From the NCBI GenBank assembly GCA_021234155.1, contig JAJEKV010000021.1:13825760-13889759 (forward strand): DNA of 64,000 nt, in the 5' to 3' direction. The position numbers and the translations under genes were made by a program. Below the pieces are notes generated by a model that was not told where the DNA came from, did not search any database, and was given only the letters and a program-made list of their open reading frames with translations. The stretch is from Isoetes taiwanensis (Eukaryota > Streptophyta > Lycopodiopsida > Isoetales > Isoetaceae). Positions 35,019-45,679 of this stretch are shown piece after piece; position 1 is the first letter of the stretch; the number at the start of each line of letters is the position of its first letter.

Positions 35019-36778
35019 CCCGGAGGAGAAGTGTCCAGCCCCACATGCCTACCCACCAGGCCATCAGCCCACTCCACAGAGTCATCATCTAGAGCCAGAG
35101 GATTAATCACAGCAATGTGACCCACAGCCGCTCTACGTGAGATTCCACTTCCAACATGTGTTGGAAGTCTCCCAGGCATCTCCATAGAGTCATGGGCCAC
35201 ACTAGTCTCTACCTCCAACCGGGCTGCTCCAGCCACCTCATGCTCAGCACATACCGCTACCTGGACATCCCCATCAGGATCATCAGCCCCTCCCACAGCC
35301 CTGTCCTCAGACCTAGCCACAACCAAATCATCTGAGCCCTCCCCTGAGCCACCACGTCCCCTAGCCCCGCCATCCAATGGGCGGCCAGCAGCAAGCCTGC
35401 CCCGGCCTCGTCCCACACCACCTCTCCCAACCACACCACCTCGTCCAACTCCACTCACTACACCACGGAGTCCTCTATCTGTTGCCTCAGGAACAGAGGA
35501 ATCCCGGGCCCCTGCATAAGCACCCGCAACCCCTACCACATCACAAGCACCAGCAGGATCATCAACATGGTCAGATGGTAACACAATAGATGGAAACATC
35601 CGCCGGATCTCAGAGCCATTCAAAAGCTTCAATCGGAAGAGAAAATGCCAGGGACCACTACGCACTGGAAGAGAAGTGGGCACATGCTGCAAAGCAGGCA
35701 GAGCAACACAGATCTTGGGGACCTGCACAATAGAATGAGCCAAATATACACCCAGGCCATTAGCCATAGAAACCAAGAAATCAGGCACCATCAGATCAGG
35801 AGGAAGATCCTGAATCTGGAACCAACACGGGATTTTAACCGCTGTCAAAGAACTGGTGGACATTGCCGGAGTATAATACTGATACAACACATAAGATTCA
35901 CCCAAAGTATCCACCCCCCGACTAACCAATTGCCGCACAGAAGACTCGGCCTCAAACATGATTATGAAGAAATTATTTGGTAGGAATTTCAGAGACTGAT
36001 ACCTGGGCAAACCAATCCGCCTCAGATGTCCAGCAAGCCAAGAGCTAAACCTCCTCGTGTCCAATATGTAACCCGTGAAGTAGCCCAATACCGCAAATGA
36101 AACTAGATTCTCAATGGTCTGAACATGTCTGGTATGATCAATATCTATCCATGGAGTCTCTGGAAGAACTGCCTGCAGGTCAACAGAGTGATGATCCTCC
36201 ACAAATTTCAGAGCCTCTTGAACACGGGCAGTCCTACACTCTGGAGCCTTGCGCTTGATCCAATCTGAAAACCCCGGCCGAGTGATGCGAGCAACAGTGT
36301 CATTGCTCTGCCAGGCCGGGCGCACAGGAGTTGGGGCTGCCGCCCTGGCATCCTGAGAGGTATCCAGGGGCACCCCAGGAGGCACATCAGCTACATGCAC
36401 CCTAGAAGAGGGCGCATCACCAGCAAGTGATCCCTTCCCAAGCACAGGGGAAGAGGGCATCACAGATCCAGTTTCCAAAGGGGGCATGCTTGATGGGATC
36501 AAGACTGGAGTCTCCAAAACACAATCTACTGGGGTCTCAGAATTATATTGAGAGGAAGAGCAATCCACATACCTCTCAATCGAAGGGGATTCCAAAAGCT
36601 CCCTCATCTCTGCCACCAATTGCATGCCACTTCCTACAGCCCGCGCCTCTTCATGCATGCCGAGACCCGCGCCCTTCCCCTTTACTGGAGGATTCTTCCT
36701 CCTCGCCATCTCCCTTGGCTTCAGCCCCAAGCCATGAGGCTCAATCGATCCCCCATCAGCCTGTCTGGCAGGAGCCAT
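35015..36778 (-). CDS. LINE ORF1, DUF4283-like RNA-binding protein
   Basis: This intact 587-codon frame opens at the first ATG of the element. Residues about 1-210 are low-complexity. Residues about 220-400 form a DUF4283-like core (LGYFTGYILDTRRFSSWLAG, LKFLPNNFFIIMFEAESSV, VKIPCWFQIQDLPPDLMVP, WHFLFRLKLLNGSEIRRMFP), as in the gag-like ORF1 of plant LINEs. The usual CCHC knuckle is not visible. Instead residues about 436-480 are Gly/Arg-rich (RGG-like), which could bind RNA. The stop overlaps the ORF2 start as ATGA, an arrangement that permits termination-reinitiation. The protein would package element RNA. That this frame stays open while ORF2 has decayed is notable. Confidence 0.85.
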   Translation of the reverse strand: MAPARQADGGSIEPHGLGLKPREMARRKNPPVKGKGAGLGMHEEARAVGSGMQLVAEMRELLESPSIERYVDCSSSQYNSETPVDCVLETPVLIPSSMPPLETGSVMPSSPVLGKGSLAGDAPSSRVHVADVPPGVPLDTSQDARAAAPTPVRPAWQSNDTVARITRPGFSDWIKRKAPECRTARVQEALKFVEDHHSVDLQAVLPETPWIDIDHTRHVQTIENLVSFAVLGYFTGYILDTRRFSSWLAGHLRRIGLPRYQSLKFLPNNFFIIMFEAESSVRQLVSRGVDTLGESYVLYQYYTPAMSTSSLTAVKIPCWFQIQDLPPDLMVPDFLVSMANGLGVYLAHSIVQVPKICVALPALQHVPTSLPVRSGPWHFLFRLKLLNGSEIRRMFPSIVLPSDHVDDPAGACDVVGVAGAYAGARDSSVPEATDRGLRGVVSGVGRGGVVGRGGVGRGRGRLAAGRPLDGGARGRGGSGEGSDDLVVARSEDRAVGGADDPDGDVQVAVCAEHEVAGAARLEVETSVAHDSMEMPGRLPTHVGSGISRRAAVGHIAVINPLALDDDSVEWADGLVGRHVGLDTSPPG

Positions 36779-37403
36779 GACATCCGAACCAGTCCGAAAA
36801 TCAGCTGTTTGCGGCCTCTACCTGTGGGAATTTGTCAATGTCCAAAAAAGATAAACCAGAGTTATTTGGCTGGGTGACAATTTTTTGTACATGGCATTGT
36901 TATATATTAATATATCTATTTAGTTTACTTGCATGGTTATTCATCGCAATCGATCTGCATAGACCAAGCCGATGCTATTCAACGCCCTTCATGGTGCTGC
37001 CGACTGTAGCAGGGGGGTCAAATCCTCTTAGAAAGTGCTATGTGAGGTTTAAGATCTGGCTTTAGCATTTGGCTGTAGATGGTTGTTAGTGATTTGGAGT
37101 GGCTGTTAATGTTCGAGAAATTTTCAGAGTGTTAATTTAAGATATTTTAAGGTTTAAGATGTGGTTGTGATGTTTCTTGAACTACTTGTAGTTGCATAGC
37201 TCTTGTGTGCAAGTGAAGACCTTCTTATAGAGAAGATCGAGTTCTGCAAATTTCCATGGCAATTTTAAAGTGATTTTGTGTTTTAAACTCTAATTCTTTT
37301 GTTGCTATCAAGCTAAGGTACATTCTAACCATAGTTTTATTCTGCAGGTTGCAATGGGTAATGTGTTCTGGCTTATTGTCCTTATTAAAATGATAGTTGT
37401 TAT

Positions 37404-37984
37404 GTGTTTATTAGTATGGTTTGTGTGTTTATTAGTATGGCTTCGAACGTTATGGAAGTGGATAGCCCGTCCTTTTCCCTACAGTCGACTGCTTCCCTTG
37501 GTCCTAAAGAAGAGATAGGGGATGTTGATCAGTTTCTGAAAAATCCAAATCTTGATGAAATAGATAAGTTTATGGCAGAAGTTGAGAGGAAGATTGGTAT
37601 AATGTTGATTTTAGGGATCCAACAAAAAAGGATGCAAGGAAAGAGGTTGAGGATGAGAGGTTCTTGCCTCTTGATGAAAAGATAATGCATGATGTGAATC
37701 ATGGAGGGAAAGATGGGTTTTCTAAGGTGACTGATTGGGCAAGGCGAAAATTTGATGCTTGGAGGGTGCTCAGGAAGTTTGGTACTTCTGTTCCCATTGA
37801 AGATATTCCCTTACCCGAGATGAATGTGATGCTAGTCATGTTCATGATCCAGGTGAAGAGTAACAATGGGAAGTTGTTCTCTACAAGCAAGTTAGTATTT
37901 ATTGATTAGTTGATTTTTAATAATTAGTTCTAATTAATTGTGTTTTTATGCAGCTTGAATAAACTGTTTAAAACTATTGGTCAA
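37404..37984 (+). pseudogene. Recombinase N-terminal and core-binding (SAM-like) domain
   Basis: The start region reads MASNVMEVDSPSFSLQSTAS. After one frameshift near 37,590 it continues VDFRDPTKKDARKEVEDE, then VTDWARRKFDAWRVLRKFG, IPLPEMNVMLVMFMIQVKSN and GKLFSTS. A GT-AG intron of 63 bp (37,891-37,953) then splices to LNKLFKTIGQ. The pattern, a Trp/Phe-rich helix, a short D-I-P-x-x-x-M/L link, a long helix, N-G-K-x-x-S and a final L-x-x-L helix, is that of the N-terminal DNA-clamp domain of Crypton/DUF3504 recombinases. Reading resumes after the nested insertion with SRKRQDMIIEQTGNDKQKFN at 39,740, in a shifted frame. Confidence 0.65.
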
Positions 37985-39732
37985 ATTATAAGAATAGAAT
38001 AGAATAGAATATGATTTTATCGTCCACGGAGACCAACTGGCCTATGGGACCCAAGTACAAAGAGAGAGCAGCAGGCGTATTATTACCAGGATTAAAAAAC
38101 CCCCGCCCCGAAGGGTTTTCGGGGGAAAAACCTTAGTAGCAATAAGGATGCTGACATACTGCACAGTTATATACATAGTCACAAGTACATTTGAGGTTAA
38201 TGTGGGACGGGGGCATAAGCGAGTCCGGCGTGATCCATTACCTCCCTGAGGTACGATCCCAACAAGCCTACAGAGGAGGCGTGCTCTCGGTAGCTCATGC
38301 AAGGCCCGATGGGGCACAACTAACCGAAAGCATACCGAGCCCGGATATGCTGATGCACGGACAGGCCACGAGGGCGTGACTTTCATCCTCAATGGCCACG
38401 TTGGCAAAGACTCGGCTGACTCTGTCCTCACGCGGCCCCGAATCCATCTCCTCAATGCGAATGCGGAGGTGGTGTGCACCTGTGCGAATGGAAGCAATCA
38501 CCCTGCGCTTTTTCATGGGTAGATGGGTGCGCAGTAGTGGTGTGGGCCCCTCGTGAGCATGGGATTAACCTCGCTGCCGATAATTTGCCACCTTGACATG
38601 TGACGGGGCCTCTCGCATCCCAAAGCTTGGCCATGAAGCAAGCATCCAAGTACTGCAGTAGCGTTCCGCCCGGTGTATGCAGCGGGTCCACATCGTGTGC
38701 TGCACATTCCATAGCGAGAACCAGCGGGCTTGCTTGTCTTTCCAAAGCAGGCTTTGAGTCGCATTGCGGGCCCATCGCCCGCCAAAGCAAGGTTGGGCAG
38801 CGGGGCTTCATCCATAGCCACCACCTTCCGGAAGTAAATAATGTGACGTTCGGTGTAGCCCTCTGTAATGGAAGGAAGCCCGTCTCCCGGAGCAAGATCG
38901 ATATGGGACCGTGGATTTCACTCCCGATTGCACGGGCCAAGAAGGCCTTACAGACTGCTCTAGATCGTTCCAAGTGGTGAGGGATATCAGCGGCCCCCCA
39001 CTTACGCCCCATAGAGGAGGACCGGTTCAACCAAGGCCTCGAACAAGTGTGCCTGGTGACCCCATGCATACTGACTCGCCTTGGATGTTGTTTTGCATTG
39101 CATCTGAGGGCTTTCCAAACTGCAATGACCCGTAACGATGGATGCATCCCGGTGTGTGGTAGTAGAAAACTCAATGCCCAAATACTTATAAAGATCGAGC
39201 CACCTCCACTACACCTTTGGTAAGTGAATGAGGGAAGGCGTGGGTGCCGGGATGATGGGACCCAAAGAAGCACCCTTGTCTTGGCCAAGTTAACTCTCAT
39301 GTCGGTGAATTGGCGAAAGTGTCCAAAGCATCCGGTGGCGTTGCATGTCCTCCAGGGTATATGCGGCGGTCAACATCATCGGCATATATGAGTTGCTTGG
39401 GATTATGTGGTGCATCAATGGCGCCCCAGGTGCTCGGTGGCCATTCTTCTAGCTGGTCAATGTACAAGCCGAAGAAGCGCCGGGGATAGAGGGCAGCCCC
39501 GGGCGCACCCCAATGCTACTAACAACGGGCTCCCCCGACAGTGTGAGACGACCGGAGCAAGCCTCGTATAGTCTGTATATAGCATTCTGCAAGTCGACGG
39601 GGGTCCCTAGCTGTCTCAATCTGTCCCACAACTTATCCCGAGGCACTGTGTTAAAAGCCTTTGCGAAATCCACAAAGCAACAGTACAGATTCTGTCCGGC
39701 TATCCTCTATGAGTGTTCGCAGAGTGAAGATA
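37985..39732 (-). mobile_element. Non-LTR retrotransposon, 5'-truncated, microsatellite-tailed, nested in copy 1
   Basis: The minus strand encodes an RT palm starting at the insertion edge: LRTLIEDSR, VDFAKAFNTVPRDKLWDRLR, GVRPGLP, then in another frame FFGLYIDQLEEW and the catalytic QLIYADDVD, then YKYLGIEFS and ALVEPVLLYG. The C-terminal end reads TGAHHLRIRIEEMD and ANVAIEDESHALVACP. This ending (hydrophobic LLYG box, then R-x-G-x-H-x-L-R-I, then IEDE-x-H) differs from the zinc-finger end of ordinary plant LINEs such as the one at 31-37 kb. The 3' tail is a pentanucleotide repeat, (ATTCT)3, rather than poly(A). A short direct repeat TGGTCAA flanks it (37,978-37,984 and 39,733-39,739). It is broken by frameshifts. 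Confidence 0.78.
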
Positions 39733-40211
39733 TGGTCAATAGTAGGAAGAGACAGGACATGATCATTGAGCAGACAGGAAATGATAAGCAAAAATTCAAT
39801 GTATATCAGCTTTAATCTCAAGTGCGAGTTATTGGCAGATCGTTATTTCTAGATTAATATTTTAGGTTAGCATAGACTGTTAGTATGGTTTTTTAGGTAA
39901 ATATTTTAGACCAGTGATGACTATATTTTACCAATTTTATAAATCTAAATTTGATGGTTTAGTAGGATGCATTAGCTTATAAAATCGCCAAAATTTGATA
40001 ATATTGCATCCTAATTATAGTAAATTTGCCAAAATAATGGACATTCTATAGTAGAAGATCTTAATTTTTGGTAAGACGTTTTAATTCTACTAAAATCGTT
40101 TTTATAAAAAAGCTAGAAAAATAGAAACAATCGCCACCATTTCTCTGGTTTAGAAGTAGATAGAGGATGATAAAGTCATCACTATTTTAGACTAATTTTT
40201 TTCTGTTGTAT

Positions 40212-41323
40212 TGTAGGTTGCTAGAAAATGACGTGCTACTATATGGTTAGCAGGTTTGGAATCAGAGGTAACGCGGAGCCACATGGGGTCCTTGATTATG
40301 GTATGACTTTGTACAATGATAAATATGGAGATTCTAGTCAGCACAGAGAATGAACATCAAAGAATTGGAACTGTAGTATGACAAGGTTTGATGATTCTTA
40401 CTTTCGACCTGCAATTCAGAACTATGGATCAGATTTTGTCGAGACATACATGCAAGTTTATTTCTATTATTTTCTTTAGATATTTTATTTTGCTAACCTG
40501 TTTGTTGTTTTATGCAAGTGTGTAATCAAAAGATCCCTATGGGTATTAATAAGTTACGCATTTGGCTGCAATCAATGGAAAGTCTTGTGACTGATATTGA
40601 AATCACTAATAATTGTGGTCGTGTACCTAGTTGCTAGACTTTTGATGGCTGGAGTGCCACCTGAGGTAATTTGTATTTTTTTTCTTTTGTTATTTATTTT
40701 TTTCCATTTGTAACTTTATCTCCTGCTTTCTGCAGGTATGAGGACAAGGAAATGCAGGTTGATACTGAGTATTATGGCATCTCCATATAATGAAGATGGA
40801 ACTTTAAAGGTTTACAACGACGTGTTCAGCAAGAGGAGACAAGAAAAAGTGATATTACATCATCATTTAATGGTGGGACGTGTTCTACTAAAGGGATTAA
40901 GGATATTAGCAGTGAAAAACCTGTGGGTGATGAAAGTAAAGATAGGTAATTATTTTTCTTTATTCAATTTTAATTTCTTTGTTAAGTTTCTTTAGTAACA
41001 TTGTTATTTAAAGATGTTGCTCTGTCTATTATTCCTTCTGTAGCCGTTCCTTCTGTTTCTACAAATAGGAATGCTACTAGTGATGGAAAGAATAGTCTTG
41101 TGAATTCTGGAAGTGACACCGAAGCAGCTGGAGATAGACGATGATGTTTGGAAAAAAGTGGCTGAAAATTTGTCCTGAAGTAGAAGGTGGTAGTTTCATT
41201 GCAAATTCTACAATACAGTCATTCATGACAACAACAAATAAAAAATATGTGTTTATGTCAATTTCAATGGTGGATCCTTCACATGCTAGAGCGATTGTTG
41301 AAAATGTGTTGCTTCAATTCTAA
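40212..41323 (+). pseudogene. Crypton-like tyrosine recombinase catalytic region, copy 1
   Basis: After a splice acceptor (TTGTATTGTAG) the frame gives FGIRGNAEPHGVLDYGMTLY, matching the first catalytic Arg box (F-G-L-R-G-x-x-E-H) of Crypton/DUF3504 enzymes. The next parts, PMGINKLRIWLQSMES and DIEITNNCGRVP, correspond to the V-G-x-N-x-L helix and the second Arg box. A deletion of about 49 bp relative to copy 2 (after CCACCTGAG) removes the T-G-H box, and another of about 87 bp removes part of the middle. After the acceptor TTTCTGCAG at 40,737 the tail resumes (YEDKEMQVDTEYYGIS in one frame). The tail ends in a 60-codon frame at 41,141-41,323 (EGGSFIANSTIQSFMTTTNK). Confidence 0.7.
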
Positions 41324-42490
41324 AATGTGTTGCTTCAATTCCAAAAGTTCCTTGAGGATATCTGATACATTATTAGAACTTTAGTGTGAAGTTAGACATT
41401 CGGTGATATTGTTTGAACTTGAGTGTGATGCAATTTTGGACTTAGAAATCCAATGATATGCAATCTTTGTTTCAACTGTTGAAATTTTGACTTGGAAATT
41501 TGAATTTGATTGTCTATTTCAATGTGAACTTTTATATGTTTTAGTTGTGTGAAGTTGTTGTATTCATGTCTATTTTAATTTTAAGCTTTATTTAAAGCGC
41601 CCCCTGAAATCTGACTACAAAAACACTAAAAAACTAGTAGAAATGCAGGCCTGGGGTAAAGGATAGGGTGGGGATAGAGAAGTTACATTCAGGAAGTTTA
41701 TTTCGACATGATTATCTAGTGGAGTTTGATGGTATGCTTCTGTTGTTGTTGGTCCTGTATAATGAAATGTTAACTATGTGGACTTTATCCAAGAGTCATT
41801 TGAATGTGAGAAAAAGCATAATGAATGTATGTTTATACGCAGGGAGCTTACATTTAACTTAGTTATTTGGTATTAGTATAGTTTTACTAGTTGTTAGATG
41901 GATTTCGTTTTGTTTTTTTATGCTTGTGGAGTTGCAATGGTTTAGAAGAGGTTTGTACGATGTGTAAAGCATAATGAATGAATCCCTTCCCTCTTTGTCA
42001 CCTGAATGCGACATTGATACAAGTGATAAGGGACGTACATAAAGTTTCCTATTGCTTAGAGTTTGTGCATTCTATACATTTTGAGGCGCAATAGGAAAAA
42101 GGTGTGCAAGTTTAGTTACTTCATGTTACTAAAGATTATCACAATTGACGAGTATACTAGCTTTAAGCTTATGGCAACTTGATGAGGTGTAAAGACATTG
42201 ATGCGTAGGACATGGCGATTTTGTAGCATGTGTATTGTACTTGTTTTTTCTTGTGGTTTCGAATACCTGTTTTTGATGAAGAATGTCAACAACAATGTTG
42301 GGTCAGTATGCGAATTTGGAACATGCTGCTGCTGATACTTTTCCAATTCCAGACGTCATTATTTGCACTATTGGGAAACAAAAGCCAAGAAAGCAGTGCA
42401 GGTTATTGTGTGTATGTGCTGATTCCAAAAGGCCTTGCCTTGCAATAAAACAGAGCTATCGAGTTAGACAATATGGACAGTCTCACATTA
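41324..42490 (+). repeat. 3' part of the element, shared by both copies
   Basis: This tracks 62,900-64,000 closely. It includes GCGCCCCCTGAAATCTGAC and near its end a frame reading MLGQYANLEHAAADTFPIPD then VIICTIGKQKPRKQCR, which looks like a real exon of an unrecognised protein because it stays readable in both copies. Copy 2 runs out of the window here, so the right limit cannot be set. Confidence 0.6.
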
Positions 42491-42544
42491 TTTTTTTTTA
42501 AACTCATAAATTATATGGGTAGCCATGGATATCTTGGTGAGATT

Positions 42545-42915
42545 ATTTAAGCACATGTAGGAACAAGGATTATACCCCAATGACCTGAATATATTACTGT
42601 TTTAAGTGCATGTGCTAGGGCAAGGGATCTTGCATCAGGTAAACACATTTACTTCGACTTCATTAAGTCAGGGCTGGTAGATGTTTTCATCAAAAACCTA
42701 GTTGTGGACATGTACCCTAAGATTGGAGCCTTTGAAAATGTTAGTCAGGTGTTTGAAAGTATGATTGTATATAATATGTTTTCATGATTAGTATTAGTCT
42801 CAATGTACATGAAGAGTGACAACTATGATTTGGTTTTAAAGCTATTTGAAAGATTAGAAGAAGATGGTTTTGATATAAATAAGATCACTTATAACAATAT
42901 TTTGTGTGCATATTG
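42545..42915 (+). pseudogene. PLS-class pentatricopeptide-repeat fragment
   Basis: One frame from 42,608 reads ARDLASGKHIYFDFIKSGLV, NLVVDMYPKIGAFENVSQVF, ESMIVYNMFS, stop, LVLVSMYMKSDNYDLVLKLF and ERLEEDGFDINKITYNNIL. The preceding EQGLYPNDLNILL is in another frame. This is the G-K-x-x-H / N-x-L-V-D-M-Y-x-K-x-G / A-x-x-V-F signature of organelle RNA-binding PPR proteins, which act in RNA editing and processing. The frame shift, the in-frame TGA and the length of three repeats make it a dead fragment. Confidence 0.85.
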
Positions 42916-43801
42916 GTGTTCTTGGTTGTGATAGAGTGTGTAAGGTTTGGACAGATGTCACGATATTCCATAGATTTAAAATACTAGCCACTCGACCAGC
43001 ACAACTACATGCAATTAAAATGCTAATACGAGACAACTTTGGTTTTATGCTTTTGTATGCATCTTTCCAAAGCATTCCACAGCTAAAGACCCTCTCCATA
43101 TCCTGCAACAACCATTGTGCTCCAGGTTTCCACATTTGACACATTTTGACACGATAATTAATGGTCATAGCAACCATTGTGCTTTGGTGAAATGCATTTA
43201 GAGGGCACATTTTCTATCAAGCTTGTCCATTTTAGGAGTACTCAACTTGGCTACAAGGATAACCTGCAGGACATGGGTAATTATCACCTATGGAGCTCAA
43301 ACTATACTACGCACTCACATTGCACCTTTTAACTTTTTAAGCTATAGATTAACATCCTCATGCGTCATAAAAAATCGCCTTAAATTGTTTGAGGAATAGA
43401 GAGTGGAGAAATAGATGGGAGATGAACTTTACATTCATCTACATAGCATTTATCCGCCACCTTAAGAATAGTTACTGTGCATTTATGGTAGCATCCTTGA
43501 ATGGTTTAGCTTCCGCTACTCAACTTGGCATGCTTGAGAATAGGTATGTTTATATTTGACGAACTATATACGATCTTTAAACCTTATATGTCTAGTCTAG
43601 AATACCAATATATTTAGATCTTCACAACGCTGTAGTGAATTTTATTTTTGCTAGGGAAGTGTAGATATTGTTTTATATTTCACTCAAAGAAGAAGTGAGC
43701 TTAATTGCCAAAATATACAAAAAACCCTTTGACTCGTCGAATTACAGAGGACAATTCTTTGACTCATCCAACTAGATAGGCATCCAGTTTAACTACTTTC
43801 T

Positions 43802-44813
43802 TTGAACTTGTTTTTCTATGTTATGCTTAAGATGGACCTCATGGATGCCCATTTTAGTTTGCAAAACATCCCAGTAGACAAATTATTCCAAGATGCACAT
43901 CTACCACAAGTCCACAACTTGCATATATTACGTATTTCACAAAATTTGCTCTTGAAGATGGTCGGAATGCAGCAACTACTGTGTTTGGCTCTCTTAAGTT
44001 TAGTTTGAAGGCTAGTTGGCTCTCTTGAGTTTAGTTTGAAGGCTATGGAACAAAGTGCAAGGGACCTATTTGTTGCAGTTGCTTCTATTTCATAGTCAGA
44101 GCCTATTCCCGAGGCATGCTTAGAAGCATTTTCGTGCAAAATGAAATTCTTAACTCCGTTTCAAGTGGATATAACTTCTCTAGTGGAAGCCTCACTTATT
44201 GGAAAATATAAATCTTATTATAGTTACATTATTCATAATATGGTTGCACTTTATCTTGATGCTAGACCAGATGACGTATTCCAACTACTTGAGTTGTCAT
44301 ATCCAGAAAGATGTGTATGTGTGGCTCCTCCGCTCTTAAGATATGGGAAGCCACGTGCAAGACAAGTTGCGTGGAAGATATTGTTACCCGTATTGGAATC
44401 AGATAAGGAGATTCTCCAGAGTGAAGCCTTTAGTGTCATGATAAATGGCTGCTCCAAATGCCATATATACAAAGATATAAAGAACACATCCAGGGCGTTT
44501 GTTCTTTGAGGCCAGAGATCCCATGCTTGTTTGCAAGAATTTTCGTTGGGCAAGAAATTATAGAAATGATGGTAAGGTTTATTGGCATATACTTTACTGA
44601 TCAGGATTGGGAATGTCCTTCATGACATCTAGTGGATGCTGGTGCACTAGAGAAGTTGAGTCCGCTCTTAGTGGAAGAAGTCATGCATTGAAGTCAATTG
44701 TCGAAGTTCTAGCAAAATTGACAAAACTCAGCATTCATTCAGGAATTGGTCCACAACCACACCTTAGGTGCAGCAGAAACTTAACTAGGCTGACACCTCA
44801 GATAATGGTTTAG
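43802..44813 (+). pseudogene. Unidentified gene fragment, ARM/HEAT-like
   Basis: From about 44,045 one frame reads MEQSARDLFVAVASIS, stop (TAG), SEPIPEACLEAFS, then MKFLTPFQVDITSLVEASLI at 44,141 and IHNMVALYLDARPDDVFQLL, with ARQVAWKILLPVLESDKEIL later, ending at 44,509. Further right LVDAGALEKLSPLLVEE (about 44,627-44,680) looks like an armadillo-repeat helix pair. The helical, Leu-rich layout suggests an ARM/HEAT repeat protein. I cannot name it. The upstream part (43,802-44,008) contains a direct duplication of GGCTCTCTT-AGTTTAGTTTGAAGGCTA. Confidence 0.45.
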
Positions 44814-45679
44814 GATGATAGTTTCTGGGAGATGGATATCAATGTGTGAAAGATGGATATCCATATTGTATGGGACGCCATGCTGTGGAAATTCTAAGTA
44901 ATGACGTGAAGGTGTCTCTTCAGGGTCAGTCCAATCATAGCGAGGTGGATGTTAAATCCTCTTGACCAGGAAGATCTTGCCTCCGCAGCGAAAACAATGG
45001 GCTTGAAAACAGGCTATTTTTGTTGCAACTAGCATTGACTGAGCTTAACCTGGGGCTAGTCAACCCCTGATTCTCTAACTGCCTGGGAATTTTTCCAAAA
45101 TGATCACCCATATATCATATAATAATTTATTAGAATCACTACCAAAATATGCAGATTTATCCCAACCATTTCTTCCACTGCTATCACAACTATCTCGACC
45201 AACAAATTGGCAAGATACTAGATTATTCAACTGTGAAGCATAATTGTTACATTCTAAGCTGAGCTCGGTGTTCAAAATTTTTGTTTGAGGAGCACATGTA
45301 GGAGCAATCTAGCAAGAGTTTAGTCAAGAAGCTGACGAAACCTCATTTTCAAACTGAAAAGTCTGTTCACAGAGCGTACAACATGGGAATGATGCATGGG
45401 AATGATGCAAATACCAATAGTTTCATAATTGCAGCTTAATAAATTGATAATTTGATGTTATTTAATTTGAGAATATATATGTTGATTCATATGATAGAAA
45501 TACTAGTAGGTCATATACCGTCATGTATAGTAAGAATAGTTACCTTAAATGATGAAACATCATGTACAGTAAGAATGGTTACCTAAATGATGAAAGTTCA
45601 GTATTAATCGTTACAACACAGCTACAGAGTTGCAAACTTCTTCCTGTGAACCAGCTAGAATTAGCATTTGCATCCTAAA

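Larger units (their letters stand above)
31070..36833 (-). mobile_element. LINE (plant L1-like), full insertion with 17-bp target-site duplication
   Basis: TCTACCTGTGGGAATTT occurs at 31,070-31,086 and again at 36,817-36,833. Between them is a minus-strand element of about 5.7 kb with a poly(A) tail (T run ending at 31,099), a 3' untranslated region, a decayed ORF2 and an intact ORF1 starting 38 bp from the 5' end. Exact duplications plus the tail show target-primed insertion. The very short 5' leader means the element could be slightly 5'-truncated. The 3' end of the duplication is ambiguous by a few T residues because it joins the tail. Confidence 0.93.
37404..42490 (+). mobile_element. Crypton-like tyrosine-recombinase element, copy 1
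   Basis: The element carries pieces of one gene in order: an N-terminal core-binding domain (37,440-37,984), a break caused by a nested non-LTR insertion, the catalytic Arg box (about 40,212-40,460), the second Arg box (40,530-40,665), a C-terminal tail (40,738-41,323), and about 1.1 kb of non-coding 3' sequence. From about 39,803 onward it is colinear with 59,586-64,000 in the same orientation. GT-AG introns are visible, for example 37,891-37,953. No terminal repeats are evident, consistent with Cryptons, which usually lack long ones. Both outer limits are approximate. Confidence 0.7.
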
